Shown in pieces: positions 24,203 through 36,502 of a DNA stretch of 64,000 bases; position 1 is the stretch's first letter; each line of letters opens with the position of its first letter. This DNA comes from Tamarix chinensis (taxonomy: Eukaryota; Streptophyta; Magnoliopsida; Caryophyllales; Tamaricaceae), in the NCBI GenBank assembly GCA_030549775.1, contig CM060173.1, positions 65,476,367-65,540,366 on the forward strand, read 5' to 3'. Under the pieces are notes generated by a model. The model saw only the letters and a list, made by a program, of their open reading frames with translations. It had not been told where the DNA came from and ran no database searches. The translations under genes and the position numbers were made by a program.

Positions 24203-25351
24203 ATGGCAACCACGAATCCAAACAATACAATCTCCAACCCATCTCATTCCTCATCCTGGTTCTCGATTCACTCATCCGATACACCAGGAGCCTTACTAGT
24301 TTTGGATCGATTCGATGGAACTGGCTACATGGCATGGCGCAGATCCATGAAGATCAGTCTCTCTGCCAAGGATAAACTTTGTTTTATCGATGGCACCTGC
24401 ATTAAACCCCAAGAAATTGATCCAAGCTTTCGCCAATGGGAAAAGTGCAACGACATGGTGATAGCCTGGATACTCAATGCTGTAAGCAAACCAATTGCCC
24501 GCAGCATCATGTTCTCTTCAACAACCCGAGAGATTTGGCTAGAACTTGAACAAAGATTTGGTCAAACTAATGAGGCTCAACTATTCCAGATTCAGAAAAG
24601 TCTTTGCTCCATAGCACAAGGCCCCGACAGTATTACGACCTACTTTACAAGACTAAAGAATCACTGGGATGATTTGTCCTCTGTACTCATAGGAACCATT
24701 TGCAGTTGTGGTTGTACCTGCGGAGCAAATGAGAAGCGAATCAAGAATGATGAAAAGATGAAATTGATACAATTCCTTATGGGATTGAATGACAGTTACT
24801 CTAGTCATCGAGGGAACATTCTAATGATGAAGCCTCCTCCCTCCCTCTCAGAAACCTACTCTATCCTACTTCAGGAAGAACAGCAACGAGAAGCTTACTC
24901 CACCAAAAATCTCCAAGAACACTACACAGCTTCTTTCAATGCCCAATTCCCCACGAATAAGCCAGGAACAAGAATCAACAATGCAGATAGAAAGATCAGT
25001 GAGAAGAAGTCCAACTTGCACTGCAATTATTGCAAGAAGCCTAGCCATACCATCGAGCAATGCTACAGGCTTCATGGATTCCCCAATGATTTCAGATTCA
25101 CTAAGTCAAAACCTAAAGTGAGTGCTTCAGCACAATCCAATTCATCTTCTGATAACTCTCAAAATGCCTGCAATCCTGGTTTGAGCCAGGAACAATGCGC
25201 TCAACTCATCAACATACTCAATCAACACAACTTGTCTGCTCCATCCTCAAAGTCTAATGCTCAATACTCTGCCAACTTTGGTGGTAAGTTGGCTTGCTTC
25301 TGTCATGAACTGAATGGTTCATGTGTCTGTTTTCATTCTCAGACCAATTGA
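24203..25351 (+). pseudogene. copia-1 gag region
   Basis: 382 codons beginning MATTNPNNTISNPS. Residues 25-200 form the retrotransposon gag domain (DRFDGTGYMAWRRSM, FIDGTC, WILNAVSKPIARS, LKNHWDDL). A CCHC zinc knuckle CNYCKKPSHTIEQC lies at about residues 274-287, followed by the YRLHGFP common in this copia group. The TGA at 25349 falls just before the protease motif in the same frame, so gag and pol were one polyprotein that now stops early. Confidence 0.88.
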
Positions 25352-25363
25352 AACCTTTGGATC

Positions 25364-28300
25364 TTGGACTCAGGAGCCACAGATCACATGTGTTCTGACC
25401 CTAAACTATTCCAAAACACAAAAGCTCTTTCCAAGCCTCTCTATGTTACTCTTCCCAATAGTCAAATATCTCAAGTAACACATTCAGGAAACATTATTCT
25501 TTCTTCCACTCTAACCCTTAATGATGTCCTGCTTGTACCTGATTTTACCTACAATCTTATCTCTATTAGTAAGTGTTGCATCCATTCTCAATGTACAGCC
25601 ACTTTCACCACTCACTGTTGCATATTGCAGGCCCCTTCCATGAAGAGGCCACTGGCGATTGGTAGAGTTCAAGGTGGCCTATACATTCTGGACATTTCCC
25701 ACACAAGCCATACTGGACAATCCTCTTCTGGCACTACACCTACTTTTTCTTTAACTTCATCACGAAGTTCTTGTAATACCAATGATGATTCTGCCATGAT
25801 ATGGCATTGTAGACTTGGACACTTACCAATGCGCAAATTACAAACATTGTCCATCTTTGAAAATGGTATAAACAATGACTTTACTCACTGTCCAGTCTGT
25901 CCTCAAGCCAGGCAGCACAAACTACCTTTTCCCAGAAGCTCCATTCACTCCAGTCAAAATTTTGAACTAATTCACATTGACATATGGGGGCCATATCGTA
26001 TTCCTACCTATGATGGTCATAAGTATTTCTAAACCATCGTGGATGATTTCACTCGCTGCACTTGGACTCACCTTTTATCCCACAAAAGCAATGCTCTGCC
26101 CTTACTCAAACAATTCCTCATCATGGTTAACACTCAGTTTAACACCAAAGTTAAAACTATTCGCTCTGATAATGCCTTAGAGCTTGGATCCAGTTCTGCA
26201 GCTTCTCAAATCTTCCATGAACATGGGATCATACACCACACCAGTTGCACATACACCCCACAACAGAATGGGGTTGTGGAACGAAAACATAAGCATCTTC
26301 TTGAAACTGCTAGGTCCCTACTTTTCCAATCTAATCTGCCTTTAAGATTTTGGGGTGATTGTGTTCTTACAACCACTTATCTTATAAATCGATTCCCTTC
26401 TAAAGTCATCAATAACCATACCCCATACTTTCTTCTCCACAACATATACCCTACCCACATATCATCACCTCAAAGTTTTTGGTTGTCTATGCTATGCCTC
26501 TACCCCTATCCACAGCAGAGATAAATTCAGTCCCAGGGCTCACCCATGCGTTTTCATCGGTTATCCTTTTGGAAAGAAAGGTTACAAAATTTACAACCTC
26601 ACCACCCACAACATTTCTGTTTCTCGAGATGTCACATTTTATGAGAAAATCTTTCCATACAAAAATAACCCTGTTGATGCTTCAGATATTCTACCTCTGC
26701 CAATCCCTGATGATCAATCAAACTCCAACATTTCATGTCCTCCTCAAGCTGACTATCCTCAGACTGTCTCTTCTTCTGTTCCTTCTCATCCCAACCTTGA
26801 CCATCCTCGAAGATCTTGTAGAGTTCACAAACCTCCCAATCACCTCAGTGACTTTATATGTTCAGCCACCTTCTCCTCCCCAAAACGTTTCTGCTTCAGT
26901 TCTCTTTCACAGACCAATCAGCAGTTTTTCACCTCTTTGTCTGCAGCACATGAGCCTTCTTCATATGAAGAGGCAACTACAGATCCAAATTGGCATAATG
27001 CAATGCAGCAGGAATTCACTACCTTAGAAGCAACCAACACTTGGGATCTTGTTCCTCTTCCCAAGGGCAAGAAACCCATCACCTGTAAATGGGTTTACAA
27101 AATCAAACACAAAGCCAATGGGGACATTGAGAGATATAAAGCTAGATTAGTTGTTCGAGGTTTTTCTCAAAAGGCTGGCTTAGACTACAATGAAACTTAC
27201 TCTCCTGTTGTTAAGATGACAACTGTTCGCAGCCTTATAGCTATAGCAGCCAAAAGAAAATGGACAACACATCAGTTGGATGTCAATAATGCCTTCCTCC
27301 ATGGAGATCTTGATAAAGAAATCTACATGCAGCCCCCTCCTGGCTTACCTCTCCCTGATCCTTCCTATGTCTGCTACCTCAAGAAATCTCTTTATGGACT
27401 TAAACAAGCCTCACGACAATGGTATGCAAAGTTAACTTCTTCCCTGCGAGCTAGAGGCTACATAATGTCCCAGAATGATCATTCTTTATTTTCCAAGAAG
27501 AATGGTTCTCTCCAGACCTTTATTGCTGTCTATGTTGACGATATTCTACTCACAAGTAATGATGAGAAGGAAATGAGGGGCATTAAGACCCATTTGGACA
27601 ATCAGTTTAAGATCAAGGATCTTGGTCCCCTTCACTATTTTCTGGGTATTGAAGTCCTTCAGGAAACTCAGGGCATAATTTTAACTCAACAAAAATTTGC
27701 CCTAGAAATCCTTGAGGAATTCAAGTGTGTTGGTTCACCTCAATCCACACCTTTAGCACCCAACCTCAAATTATCTCCTCTTGATGGCCAACCCTGCACA
27801 GATCCCACTAAATATCGCAGTCTCGTTGGGAAAATTAATTTCTTAACTCACACCAGACCTGATCTTGCCTTTGCTGCCCAATACTTAAGCCAGTTTATGC
27901 AGGATCCTCGTGAGCCTCATTACAATGCTGCTATGCATACCCTACGCTACATCAAATCTGATCCAGCATTAGGGCTTTTCATGTCATCTTCTTCTAACTT
28001 CTCTTTGCAAGCCTATTGTGATTCTGATTGGGCTGCATGTCCTACAACTAGAGGATCAGTAAGTGGTTGGTTTATCATGCTTGGTTCTTCGCCACTCTCT
28101 TGGAAAGCAAAGAAACAAGCTACTGTGTCACTATTTTTTGCTGAAGCTGAGTACAGAAGCATGAGGAGGGTTACGACAGAACTTGCGTGGCTTACTCGTC
28201 TTCTTCATGAACTTGGCGTTCCCCGTGTCACTCCTGTCCCTCTCAAGTGCGATAATCAGGCAGCAGTCCACATTGCCAAGAACCCAGTGTTTCATGAACG

Positions 28301-28480
28301 CACTAAACACATTGATTTGGATTGCCATTTTGTTTGAGAAAAGTTACATGAAGGATTAATTACAGTTTCCCACATTTCAGCTCCTCAACAATTGGCAGAT
28401 ATATTTACTAAGTCTTTGCCTAGTTGTATTCACAGTAAATGCTTGTCCAAGCTGGGGGTGTTCTCCTCTACACACCCTCC
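25364..28480 (+). pseudogene. copia-1 pol: protease, integrase, RT, RNase H
   Basis: Protease active site LDSGATDHM just before and at 25364. The integrase zinc finger is HCRLGHLPMRKL...CPVC, with catalytic-core landmarks DIWGP and TPQQNGVVERKHK. The reverse transcriptase spans about 27050-27800 (KWVYKIKHKANG, QLDVNNAFLHGDL, catalytic YVDDILL at 27529-27549). RNase H is near 28010-28330 (YCDSDWAACPTTRGS, ADIFTKSLP after the stop). Breaks: TAA at 26030-26032, a +1 frame change before about 26470, and TGA at 28335-28337. The remaining tail to 28480 is still recognisable. Confidence 0.88.
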
Positions 28481-28494
28481 ACCTTGAGGGGGGA

Positions 28495-28753
28495 TGTTGG
28501 AAGTTAGTTAAATAGCTAATATTAGTTAGGTATATTTTTCGAACTTCAGTTACCTATATATATACACATATGTCGTTAAGTAGAAAATAATAAAAACAGT
28601 ATTCTTTCTCTCATCTTCGATTTCTTCCTTTCCTTTATTCTTCTGTCTCGTGTAATGCAGAAGAATATATTCAAGTAATAAATTCTTTCTTTCTTGATTA
28701 CATTGCTTTGTGCAATTCTTGTTTTTTTCTTTTCCTTCAAGATTGTTCACACA
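28495..28753 (+). repeat. 3' LTR of copia-1
   Basis: 259 bp, same length as the 5' copy. Ends ...GTTCACACA directly before GGATC and the resumed LEA exon. Confidence 0.95.
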
Positions 28754-28954
28754 GGATCTCATGGTATAGGCATTATTCAACGAGGGATATCAGATTCGGC
28801 AGAGAGCATGTCAGAGTCGGCAACCGGAGTGCTAAATGCTGTTGGTGAAACTAGAGTTGAGATAGCAGATAATACCAAAGATCTATTTATTGGTCCCGAT
28901 GATCAAACAGAGGAAGGTGAAACGAGAAGAGCACGCCGAGATTGCCGAAGATAG
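28754..28954 (+). pseudogene. Severed C-terminal exon of the SBP65-like LEA gene
   Basis: After the duplicated GGATC the LEA reading frame resumes as HGIGIIQRGISDSAE and ends at the TAG 28952-28954. The segment GVLNAVGETRVEIADNTKD matches the C-terminal GVLDAIGET-type block that I recall from pea SBP65, which supports both the family call and the predicted intron. With one GGATC counted, exon 2 has 113 codons plus the stop, giving a 520-residue protein, close to the family's usual size. No start codon or promoter of its own is evident, so it is probably untranslated. A possible polyadenylation signal aataaa is at 28980-28985. Confidence 0.85.
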
Positions 28955-29500
28955 AAACTGACTTCTGTGGGGAGAAAAAAATAAAGAAAATAGTCACTAC
29001 CATGTGTATATCCCTGCTGCATTTTTTTTTGGCGTGAGTGATGTACTCGGCGTCATCCTTTCGAAAATGTATCTAGCGACTCTTTCAGCAAGTACTATTC
29101 TACGATTACGAAATAATCGATAGGAAGTAGGTGAACTAATGTCTGAATTATTAATTTTTGGGGGGTTTTTTTTCGCCTTTTAGGTCTGCATATTCTAAAA
29201 CATTGACACGAAATTCGACTTTGATTCAGAGTGCCATGTCTGTGTATACTGACGGAAAATCATAGCCAAACTGAAATTGCTAAGCCTCCTGTTTTGTTCT
29301 AATTATTCGGGTGTCCCATGCTTCCAACCATGACGTGTTCGCTGGTATCTTAATTACCGAGGGCATATGGGCGGAATGTGGATAGACAGATCACGGATGT
29401 ACAAGTCCAGGCAAGTCAGTTATGGAAGAAACCATCAAAAATCACGTAGATTGTATGCCTTAACTAATTTTCCTATTATCACAAAGGGAAAGAAAAGCGA
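28955..29500. other. LEA 3' flank, no gene seen
   Basis: Mixed-composition host DNA including the presumed LEA 3' UTR (to about 29100). No repeat or ORF is recognised. Confidence 0.5.
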
Positions 29501-29505
29501 CAGGA

Positions 29506-30100
29506 GGAACCACATGCGCCAAACTAACAGATGACTTTGAGAAAAGGATAGGCAACATAGCAAAACGATGGAGGGAACTGAGTGGCCAGAACAAAAGGGA
29601 AAACCTACTATATCCCCTGGATGATGACCTCCGCCAATATATCATCCACTATGGCAGTAAGGCTAAAGCAACCTATGATTTGTTCAATGCTGAAAGGCAT
29701 CAAAATATACCGGCAGCAGCAGGTATGCAAGGAAGAATCTATTTACCCAGGGTAGCCTACGAGCAGCCAACCCATTCAAGTATGACTATTACCCCCAGGA
29801 GATTACCAAGATGTGGGAGAAGAGCTTCTGATCGACTCTAGTAAGTCACCATATCTAAAGAAACGTGGGGATGTGTTCTCTTGGCACAACATGGAGGTGT
29901 ATCTGCACACAGTCGCAAGCACCAACGGGATCAAAGGAGGTTTCAAGATGCAGGTTCATAGGGATATTGCCCTGGTGAATAAGTGGTTTGATGCTCTTAA
30001 AGATTGATGCTTTGTGCCTACTAATTGGTGGTGTTAAGAGAACAAAGGTATGGTTGAAGAGTCAAATGGTTCCTGGAAGTTGAAGGACCTAAAAAGATGA
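29506..30100 (+). pseudogene. Phospholipase A1-II (DAD1-like family) pseudogene with large internal deletion
   Basis: The N-terminal part (29530-29700) reads FEKRIGNIAKRWRELSGQ, DLRQYIIHYG and AKATYDLFNAE, the start of plant class II phospholipase A1 enzymes, which cleave the sn-1 acyl chain of glycerolipids. A frame change near 29695 is followed by SSRYARKNLF and NPFKYDYY. The sequence then jumps to the C-terminal region: DVGEELLIDSSKSPYL, SWHNMEVYLH (probably carrying the catalytic His) and RDIALVNKW. A stop at 30005-30007 is followed by in-frame remnants VPTNWW and MVEESNGSWKLKD to 30100. The central ~200+ residues, including the GHSLG nucleophile region, are missing. The 5' end is ragged and no start codon is clear. 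Confidence 0.82.
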
Positions 30101-30457
30101 CAATGATGACTTTTGACATACCACTGCTTGAGCTCTTCAAAAGCTTTTATTTATTATGACAGTTCTTACATGAGTAAGTTCTTAGGGCACTTTGTCAGCC
30201 AAAAGTCTTGTATTCAACTAGCTAATATGTTTGTGTATCATCATCTAACTGTAAAAGGCCAGATAACTTGAAGAACCCAACCCTATCTTTCATCATAACT
30301 ACATGACATCTGCATATGGCCCCCCTTTGAGTCACGAAGATAACAACACAGAGAGAGGATCAATAGCAAAGCTACTATGATCTAATCCGACCTTGTACTT
30401 TCAATAGGCGTCTATTGCATAGATTTTGGAAATCAGTCACCAAGCTACAGTTGCACC
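30101..30457. other. Intergenic DNA before copia-2
   Basis: No ORF or repeat recognised. It is the left flank of copia-2. Confidence 0.5.
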
Positions 30458-30904
30458 TATTGGCTCAAAAACTAATGATACCAGTTGATTTGCTGAGAAG
30501 ACTCGGATGAATGACTAAGATAACAGTATAAGAAATAATAGAAACAGATAGAATTTGGGAAGGATTTTAAGAGGAGTATAATAATGCAACTTAATTCTGC
30601 ATTAATGATCAATGAAACAGTACAAAACTCCATCTAAAATACTCTACGACTCCACCTCATATTTATACAACCTGAGAGTGGAGTTAGTTAATTTCAGCAA
30701 CAAATAAAGCTCCTAAGAATGTGCGTTATGGACCATTACTTTAGGCCATAACCACACGTACTCCATTAACAACACGTACTCCATGCATCAATACAAACCA
30801 CTAACATCCTCCTAATAACTTGCAACTGACTGTAAATGCTTCTAAAACAATGCAACTAAACAGAAACTGAAATGTGACTAAGGCAAACAAGTTCAACATC
30901 CACA
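30458..30904 (-). repeat. 3' LTR of copia-2
   Basis: 447 bp; the plus-strand copy begins tattggctcaaaaac, one base different from the other LTR's tgttggctc, and ends caacatccaca. Confidence 0.93.
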
Positions 30905-30913
30905 TTCACCCCC

Positions 30914-33900
30914 TTAAACTTGTTTATCCTTGATGATCTTCACACCCATCTTGTCTCTCAGCTCATTAAACTTCTGTCTCCCTAGTGGCTTGGTTAGGAT
31001 GTCAGCTAACTGAGTTTCTGTCTTAGTATACTCCAGTTTAACATCACCATTCTCTACACATTCACGAATGAAAAGGAACCTGGTGTCAATGTGTTTGCTT
31101 CTCTCATGATGAACTGGATTCTTAGCTAGACTAATTGCAGACTTGTTGTCAATCTTCAATGTTGGCTTCACTTGATCATCACCTCTTAAACTTTCCATCA
31201 GTCTTGTGAGCCAAATCCCTTGACATGCTCCTCCTGTAGCTGCAATATACTTAGCTTCACATGATGAAAGTGCCACTATCCTTTGCTTCTGTGACACCCA
31301 AGTGATAGGGCTATCTCCAAGAAAGAAAATAATTTCAGTCGTGCTTCTCTTGTCATCAGTATCTCCAGCAAGATCACTGTCACTATACCCTACCAATTCC
31401 TCACTTGCTTGATTTCTTTTGTACACACATCCCATGTCAAGCATTCCTTTCACATGTCTTAGGATCTACTTGACAACACTCATGTGTGCAGTAGTTAGAG
31501 CCTCCATGTATCTACTAACTACACCAACTGAATAAGCAAGATCAGGATGAGTTTTTACCAAGTACCTTAGGCTTCCAATGATGCTCCTATACATAGTTCC
31601 ATCCACTAGTGGCTCTCCATCATGCTTGCTCAGTCTGCATCTTGGCTCCATTGGTAGATGACACTGATTGCAGTCTGTCATCCCTGCCTTCTCAAGGATT
31701 TTCTTTGCATAGCTGGACTGGCACAGAGTTATAGCTTCCTCATCTTGCTTCACCTCTATCCCCAAGTAGTAGCTAAGGAGCCCCAAGTCACTCATCTCGA
31801 ATTTCTGCATCATCTCCAGCTTGAATTTCTGGATGAGTTCAGCACTTAAGCCTATGAGGATGAGATCATCTACATACAACCCCACAACTGTGACATCTTT
31901 TCCTAACTTCTTCATGTACACAGCATGCTCAAAGGGGCATCCCTCGAACCTGAGGGATTTTAAGCACCTGTCCAGCTTCTCATTCTAGGTTCTTGGCGCT
32001 GGTTTTAAGCCATACAAAGCTTTATGCAGCTTTAACACCTTGTTTAGATTGTTCTTATCAACAAAACCTTTAGGCTACATAACATACACCTCTTCGGTAA
32101 GCTCTCCATTAAGAAAAGCTGTTTTGACATCCATGTGATGGACATTCCACTTCCTCTGTACCGAGTATGCTAACAAAGTTCTCACAGTCTCCATCATTGC
32201 TACAGGAGCAAACACCTCTTTGTAGTCGACTCCATATTGTTGCACATACCCCTTTGCAACTAATCTGGCCTTGTGCTTGATTATCTTCCCTTCTGGATCC
32301 TTTTTCAGCTTGAAGATCCATTTCAAACCAATGGCCTTTTGATCCTTAGGCAGGTCTGACAGTTCCCAGGTCCCATTTTTCTGTATGGAACTTATCTCCA
32401 GTGCCATTGCTTGCCTTCAATTTTCATTCCCTGCTACTTCCACATAACTCGATGGCTCTTCAATGGACAGGAAACACAGACTTGCCTCCTCATCTACTTC
32501 TCTGGTTGCATCATAGAACTCTAGCAAGGATCTGAACCTGTGAGGTCCTCCACTCGAGCTTGAGCTGGTACTTGATCTTAGTGTGCTCAGATGAGAGTTT
32601 TGGGGAGTTTGCAGGGGTGATGCACTTTCACCTCCCTCATTAGAGCTTGGTGTTGATGGTGCACCACCTTCTCCAGTTTCCCTTTCACTTATACCGACTA
32701 TGAATGTCCCTCCGCAGTTTGTCTCCTCTTTATCCTGACCTTCTTGCCACGACCACCCCTTATCTTCTTCAAACACCACATCTCTGCTCACCAAAACTCT
32801 TTCTCTGCTTGGATCCAAGAGCCTATAAGCCTTGGAACCTTCCTCATATCCAAGCAAAATAGTCTTGATGCTTCTGTCAGCCAGCTTGTTGAGGTGAGGT
32901 GACACCACTTTGGTATGAGCAAGGCACCCAAACACACGTAGGTGTTGCACATTTGGAGCCTTCCCATACCATGCTTGGTAAGGTGTCATCCCCTCCACAC
33001 TCTTTGTTGGAGCTCTATTCAGTATATACACTGAGGTTTTCTCTGCTTCTCCCCAAAGCTTTGCTAGCACACTCTTGCTTTTCATTAGACTTCTGGCCAT
33101 CTCCATCACAGTTTGGTTTCTCCTCTCGACAACACCATTTTGTTGAGGGGAGTATACTGCAGTAAGGTGTCTCTTTACCCCCTCATCATCACAAAGCTTC
33201 TTAAAATCAAAGGAAGTAAATTCACCTCCTCGATCTGTTCTGAAGCACTTTATCTTATCTGCAACCTCATTCTCAACCAGACTTTTGAATCTTTTGAATG
33301 CCTCAAAAGCTTCACTCTTACACTTCAACAGAAATATCCACATGAACCGTGAATAATCATCAACAAGAAGCATAAAATACTTGTTAACTCCTGGTGTAGA
33401 TGGTGAGATAGGTCCACATAGATCTCCATGAACCAGTTCAAGCTTCTTTATTGCTCTGAAGATTGCTTTCTGAGGAAATGCAGTCCTGTGTTGCTTCCCC
33501 ACCATACATCCATCACATACTTGATTTATTTGAGCAATCTCTGGAATTCCTTCCACCATCTTCTGGCTTGTTAACCTTCTCAGAGCTTGAAAGTTCAGAT
33601 GTCCATACTTGGCATGCCATAACCAAGCCTTGTCTGTCATACTTGCCATTAGACAGACCTTTTGTGCAGTCTGCAGCTTGGCAATGAAGAGTCTGTTTTG
33701 TTGCCTCTGTACCTTGATTATGAGTCTATTGATGCTGTCATAGACCCTCAATATTCCTTCTCCAATGATCACTCGACACCCACTATCATCAAGCTGGCCA
33801 AGGCTAATGATATTACTTCTCAGTTTGGGTATATAATACACATTAGATAGAATCAAGTGCTCCCCATCTTTGCATTGAAATAACACTGATCCTAACAAAT

Positions 33901-35041
33901 GTATATTAATCACAGAGCCATCCCCAAACCTCACCTTGCCATTTATAGAATGATCAATCTCAGTAAAGCAACTCTTGTCACCTGTCATGTGGTTGCTTGC
34001 ACCAGTGTCCAGATACCAACCTGCCTCCTTGGTGTTTCCACTTGCAGTTGACAGCTCTTCCTTGCTCTGTGAGACATGTGATTTGGTCAATTCACAAGTC
34101 TCAATCATCAGCAGTGCAGGCTGATCATACTCCTCCTTTTCTGTCAAGTTGGCTTGCTCTCCTTTCTCCTTTGATGGACATTCAGAAGCAAAATGACCCA
34201 TCTTCCCACAGCCATAGCACTTGATCTTTGTCTTGTCAAACTTCTTCTTCTGTTACGGCTCCTCTTCTTTCCTTTGAGAGCCACCATTTCCTCTTCCTCT
34301 TCCACGGCCTCTGCCTCTTCCACCTCTATTGTTCCCTTGATTTGTGGAATACTTCTTTTGAGATTTGTTATCTTCTCTTGCCGTCCACTCTGCTCGAGTG
34401 AGAAGCACGATTTCATCTCTCCTTGCTCCATGTCCTTGCATCCTCTCTTCATGAGCTTTAAGAGATCCAATAACCTCATCTGTGGTCTTGGTTTTCAGAT
34501 CACCAAACTCCTCAATTGTGGATGCAATCTGCAAGAACTTTGGTGAAGTTGGTCTCAGCAACTTCTTCACCACAAGCTCTTCTTCTACCTTGTTGCCTAG
34601 CCCTCTTAGCTTATTGACAACAATTTGGAGCTTTCCAGAAAACTCATCAACGCTGTCACCATCATTCATCTTCATTGCTTCAAATTCTCTCCAAAGTGAT
34701 TGAGTTCTGACCTCTTTCACCTTCTCAGCTCCGAGGTTCATGGTTTTGAGCATGTTCCATGCCTTCTTGGCTGTTTTCTTTTCCCCTAATTGAAGCAAAG
34801 TGTCTTCACTTATGCCTTGGTAAATGGTTGCCAAGGCCATCTTGTCATTGCGTGTCTCAACAGGCCCTTCAGACTCCACTGCATCCCAGACTCCTTGTGC
34901 CGTCATGAACACCTCCATCTTGATGGCCCAGGCTGGATAATTACTTCGAGTCAGCATCGAATACTTAAGAGTGACAGATCCATCTTTCTCTTGGATCTGT
35001 GCATCATCACTGCCTGTGACTGAACCCTCCCCATGAGACAT
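30914..35041 (-). pseudogene. copia-2 gag-pol polyprotein with five nonsense codons
   Basis: From the ATG at 35041 (MSHGEGSVTG), the gag domain (NYPAWAIKMEVFMTAQGVWD, KAWNMLKTM), an RG-rich stretch and the zinc knuckle CYGCGKMGHFASEC. Then protease (WYLDTGASNHMTG), integrase (HAKYGHLNFQAL, TDRGGEF, SPQQNGVVERRNQ), reverse transcriptase (KWIFKLKKDPEG, HHMDVKTAFLNGEL, YVDDLILIG) and RNase H (GYSDSDLAGD, ALSSCEAKYIAATG), ending ADILTKPLGRQKF and a stop at 30914. Stops interrupt the single frame at 34253-34255, 32417-32419, 32075-32077, 31985-31987 and 31466-31468; no frameshift is seen. Confidence 0.92.
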
Positions 35042-35079
35042 GGTGTAATGAGTTTGATCTCCCAAGCTCTGATACCAGA

Positions 35080-35526
35080 TGTTGGCTCAAAAACTAATGA
35101 TACCAGTTGATTTGCTGAGAAGACTCGGATGAATGACTAAGATGACAGTATAAGAAATAATAGAAATAGATAGAATTTGGGAAGGATTTTAAGAGGAGTA
35201 TAATAATGCAACTTAATTCTGCATTAATGATCAATGAAACAGTACAAAACTCCATCTAAAATACTCTACGACTCCACCTCATATTTATACAACCTGAGAG
35301 TGGAGTTAGTTAATTTCAGCAACAAATAAAGCTCCTAAGAATGTGCGTTATGGACCATTACTTTAGGCCATAACCACACGTACTCCATTAACAACACGTA
35401 CTCCATGCATCAATACAAACCACTAACATCCTCCTAATAACTTGCAACTGACTGTAAATGCTTCTAAAACAATGCAACTAAACAGAAACTGAAATGTGAC
35501 TAAGGCAAACAAGTTCAACATCCACA
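35080..35526 (-). repeat. 5' LTR of copia-2
   Basis: 447 bp. On the minus strand it runs TGTGGATG...GAGCCAACA and is followed by tctggtatcagagc, containing the primer-binding site. Confidence 0.93.
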
Positions 35527-36502
35527 ACACCAAGACCAAAAGCCGGAAAGCGGCAAACCACGACTCTATTAAAACCAAGGATGAGAACATTAGGAAATGT
35601 CAGTAAGCAATAGTTTATACATATTAGACTAAAGATTTGTACTTCAATATGTAAAATTCAAAATATGAAAACATCTGATCATTCAAAAGAACACAAAGAA
35701 TCATAACAATCATTTCAATCTTCAATAAAATAGTCACAAACATGCGTTTTAATGTCTTAAGTCAACAAAACACAAGCCCCACAAATTGAAAAATAGAATG
35801 TTGAAAAAAAATATAAGCATTAGCACATGAATTGAGCTTCATTGACATTCGACCGTCGAAGAAAGAATACTTCTAAAACATCCTGAATTCCTTAAAATTT
35901 AACTAATAGTTAGATTTTGTAGTTTGTGAGAAAATTTACACGTGATAGGAGATATGGTTAATTGATCTTGTTGAACCCAAATATCGGAATATGGTGGTGG
36001 GAAGAGAGTCCTTGTCTGTTGTGGTGGTGAGAGTAGTAATGGTTTTAGAGTGATTGCCAGAGACAAACTTCCACAAGTTGTAGTCAAACATAAAAGGTTT
36101 CATGTGCCGAAGCCATGGAACATAGTTGGGTTCATCAACTATTTCAAAGTGTGTGGTTATGATATTGGGAAGAGACAAAGTAAAAGGGGAGGGAGGGAAG
36201 ATTTGATGGTCATTGAGAAAGAGGGATTAGGAGCTTCCTTAAACATCAATAGGAAGTCCAACACCATATAGAAGGATATAACATAGAAAGAATGAATTTG
36301 TAAACTAGTTTGATTGCTATTGAGCCATAAGGATTCTATTTGAACATATTACAAGAAGCTAAACAATTAAACCATCGCATGTACAAGACTTAATACAATG
36401 TAAATGGGTAAAATATACAATGCTAAGTATCTATGTGAAATAAGAATAGACAAGGCAATGTGTATCTATGTAGAATAACAATAGCCAAGGAGATGCATCT
36501 GG
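35527..36502. other. Intergenic DNA between copia-2 and copia-3
   Basis: AT-rich, containing the gag relic listed separately. Nothing else is recognised. Confidence 0.5.
35936..36178 (-). pseudogene. copia gag relic
   Basis: An isolated 80-codon frame reads FEIVDEPNYVPWLRHMKPFM and YNLWKFVSGN, the NY.PW..HM..F start of a copia gag domain. No LTR, protease or polymerase of the same element is nearby, so it is an old fragment. Confidence 0.5.

Larger units (their letters stand above)
23897..28753 (+). mobile_element. Ty1/copia retrotransposon (copia-1) inserted in the LEA gene
   Basis: A structurally complete element of 4857 bp: two 259-bp LTRs, a tRNA-Met-type primer site directly after the 5' LTR (tggtatcaaagc, 24156-24167), a polypurine tract gaggggggat before the 3' LTR (28485-28494), and a perfect 5-bp duplication GGATC (23892-23896, 28754-28758). 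By eye the LTRs differ at about three positions, so the insertion is recent. The domain order protease-integrase-RT-RNase H is typical of Ty1/copia. Nonsense codons and one frameshift disable it. Confidence 0.95.
30458..35526 (-). mobile_element. Ty1/copia retrotransposon (copia-2)
   Basis: A 5069-bp element on the minus strand: 447-bp LTRs at both ends, primer site tggtatcagagc (minus strand, about 35068-35079), and a polypurine tract (minus strand tttaagggggtgaa) next to the 3' LTR at 30905-30918. Flanking 5-mers gcacc (30453-30457) and acacc (35527-35531) look like a target duplication with one mutation. LTRs differ at about three positions, so insertion is recent. The polyprotein is in one frame throughout, broken only by nonsense codons. 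Confidence 0.93.

Noticed and set aside
36050..36271. 73-residue plus-strand ORF
   Set aside because: Opposite strand of the copia gag relic, which has recognisable motifs.
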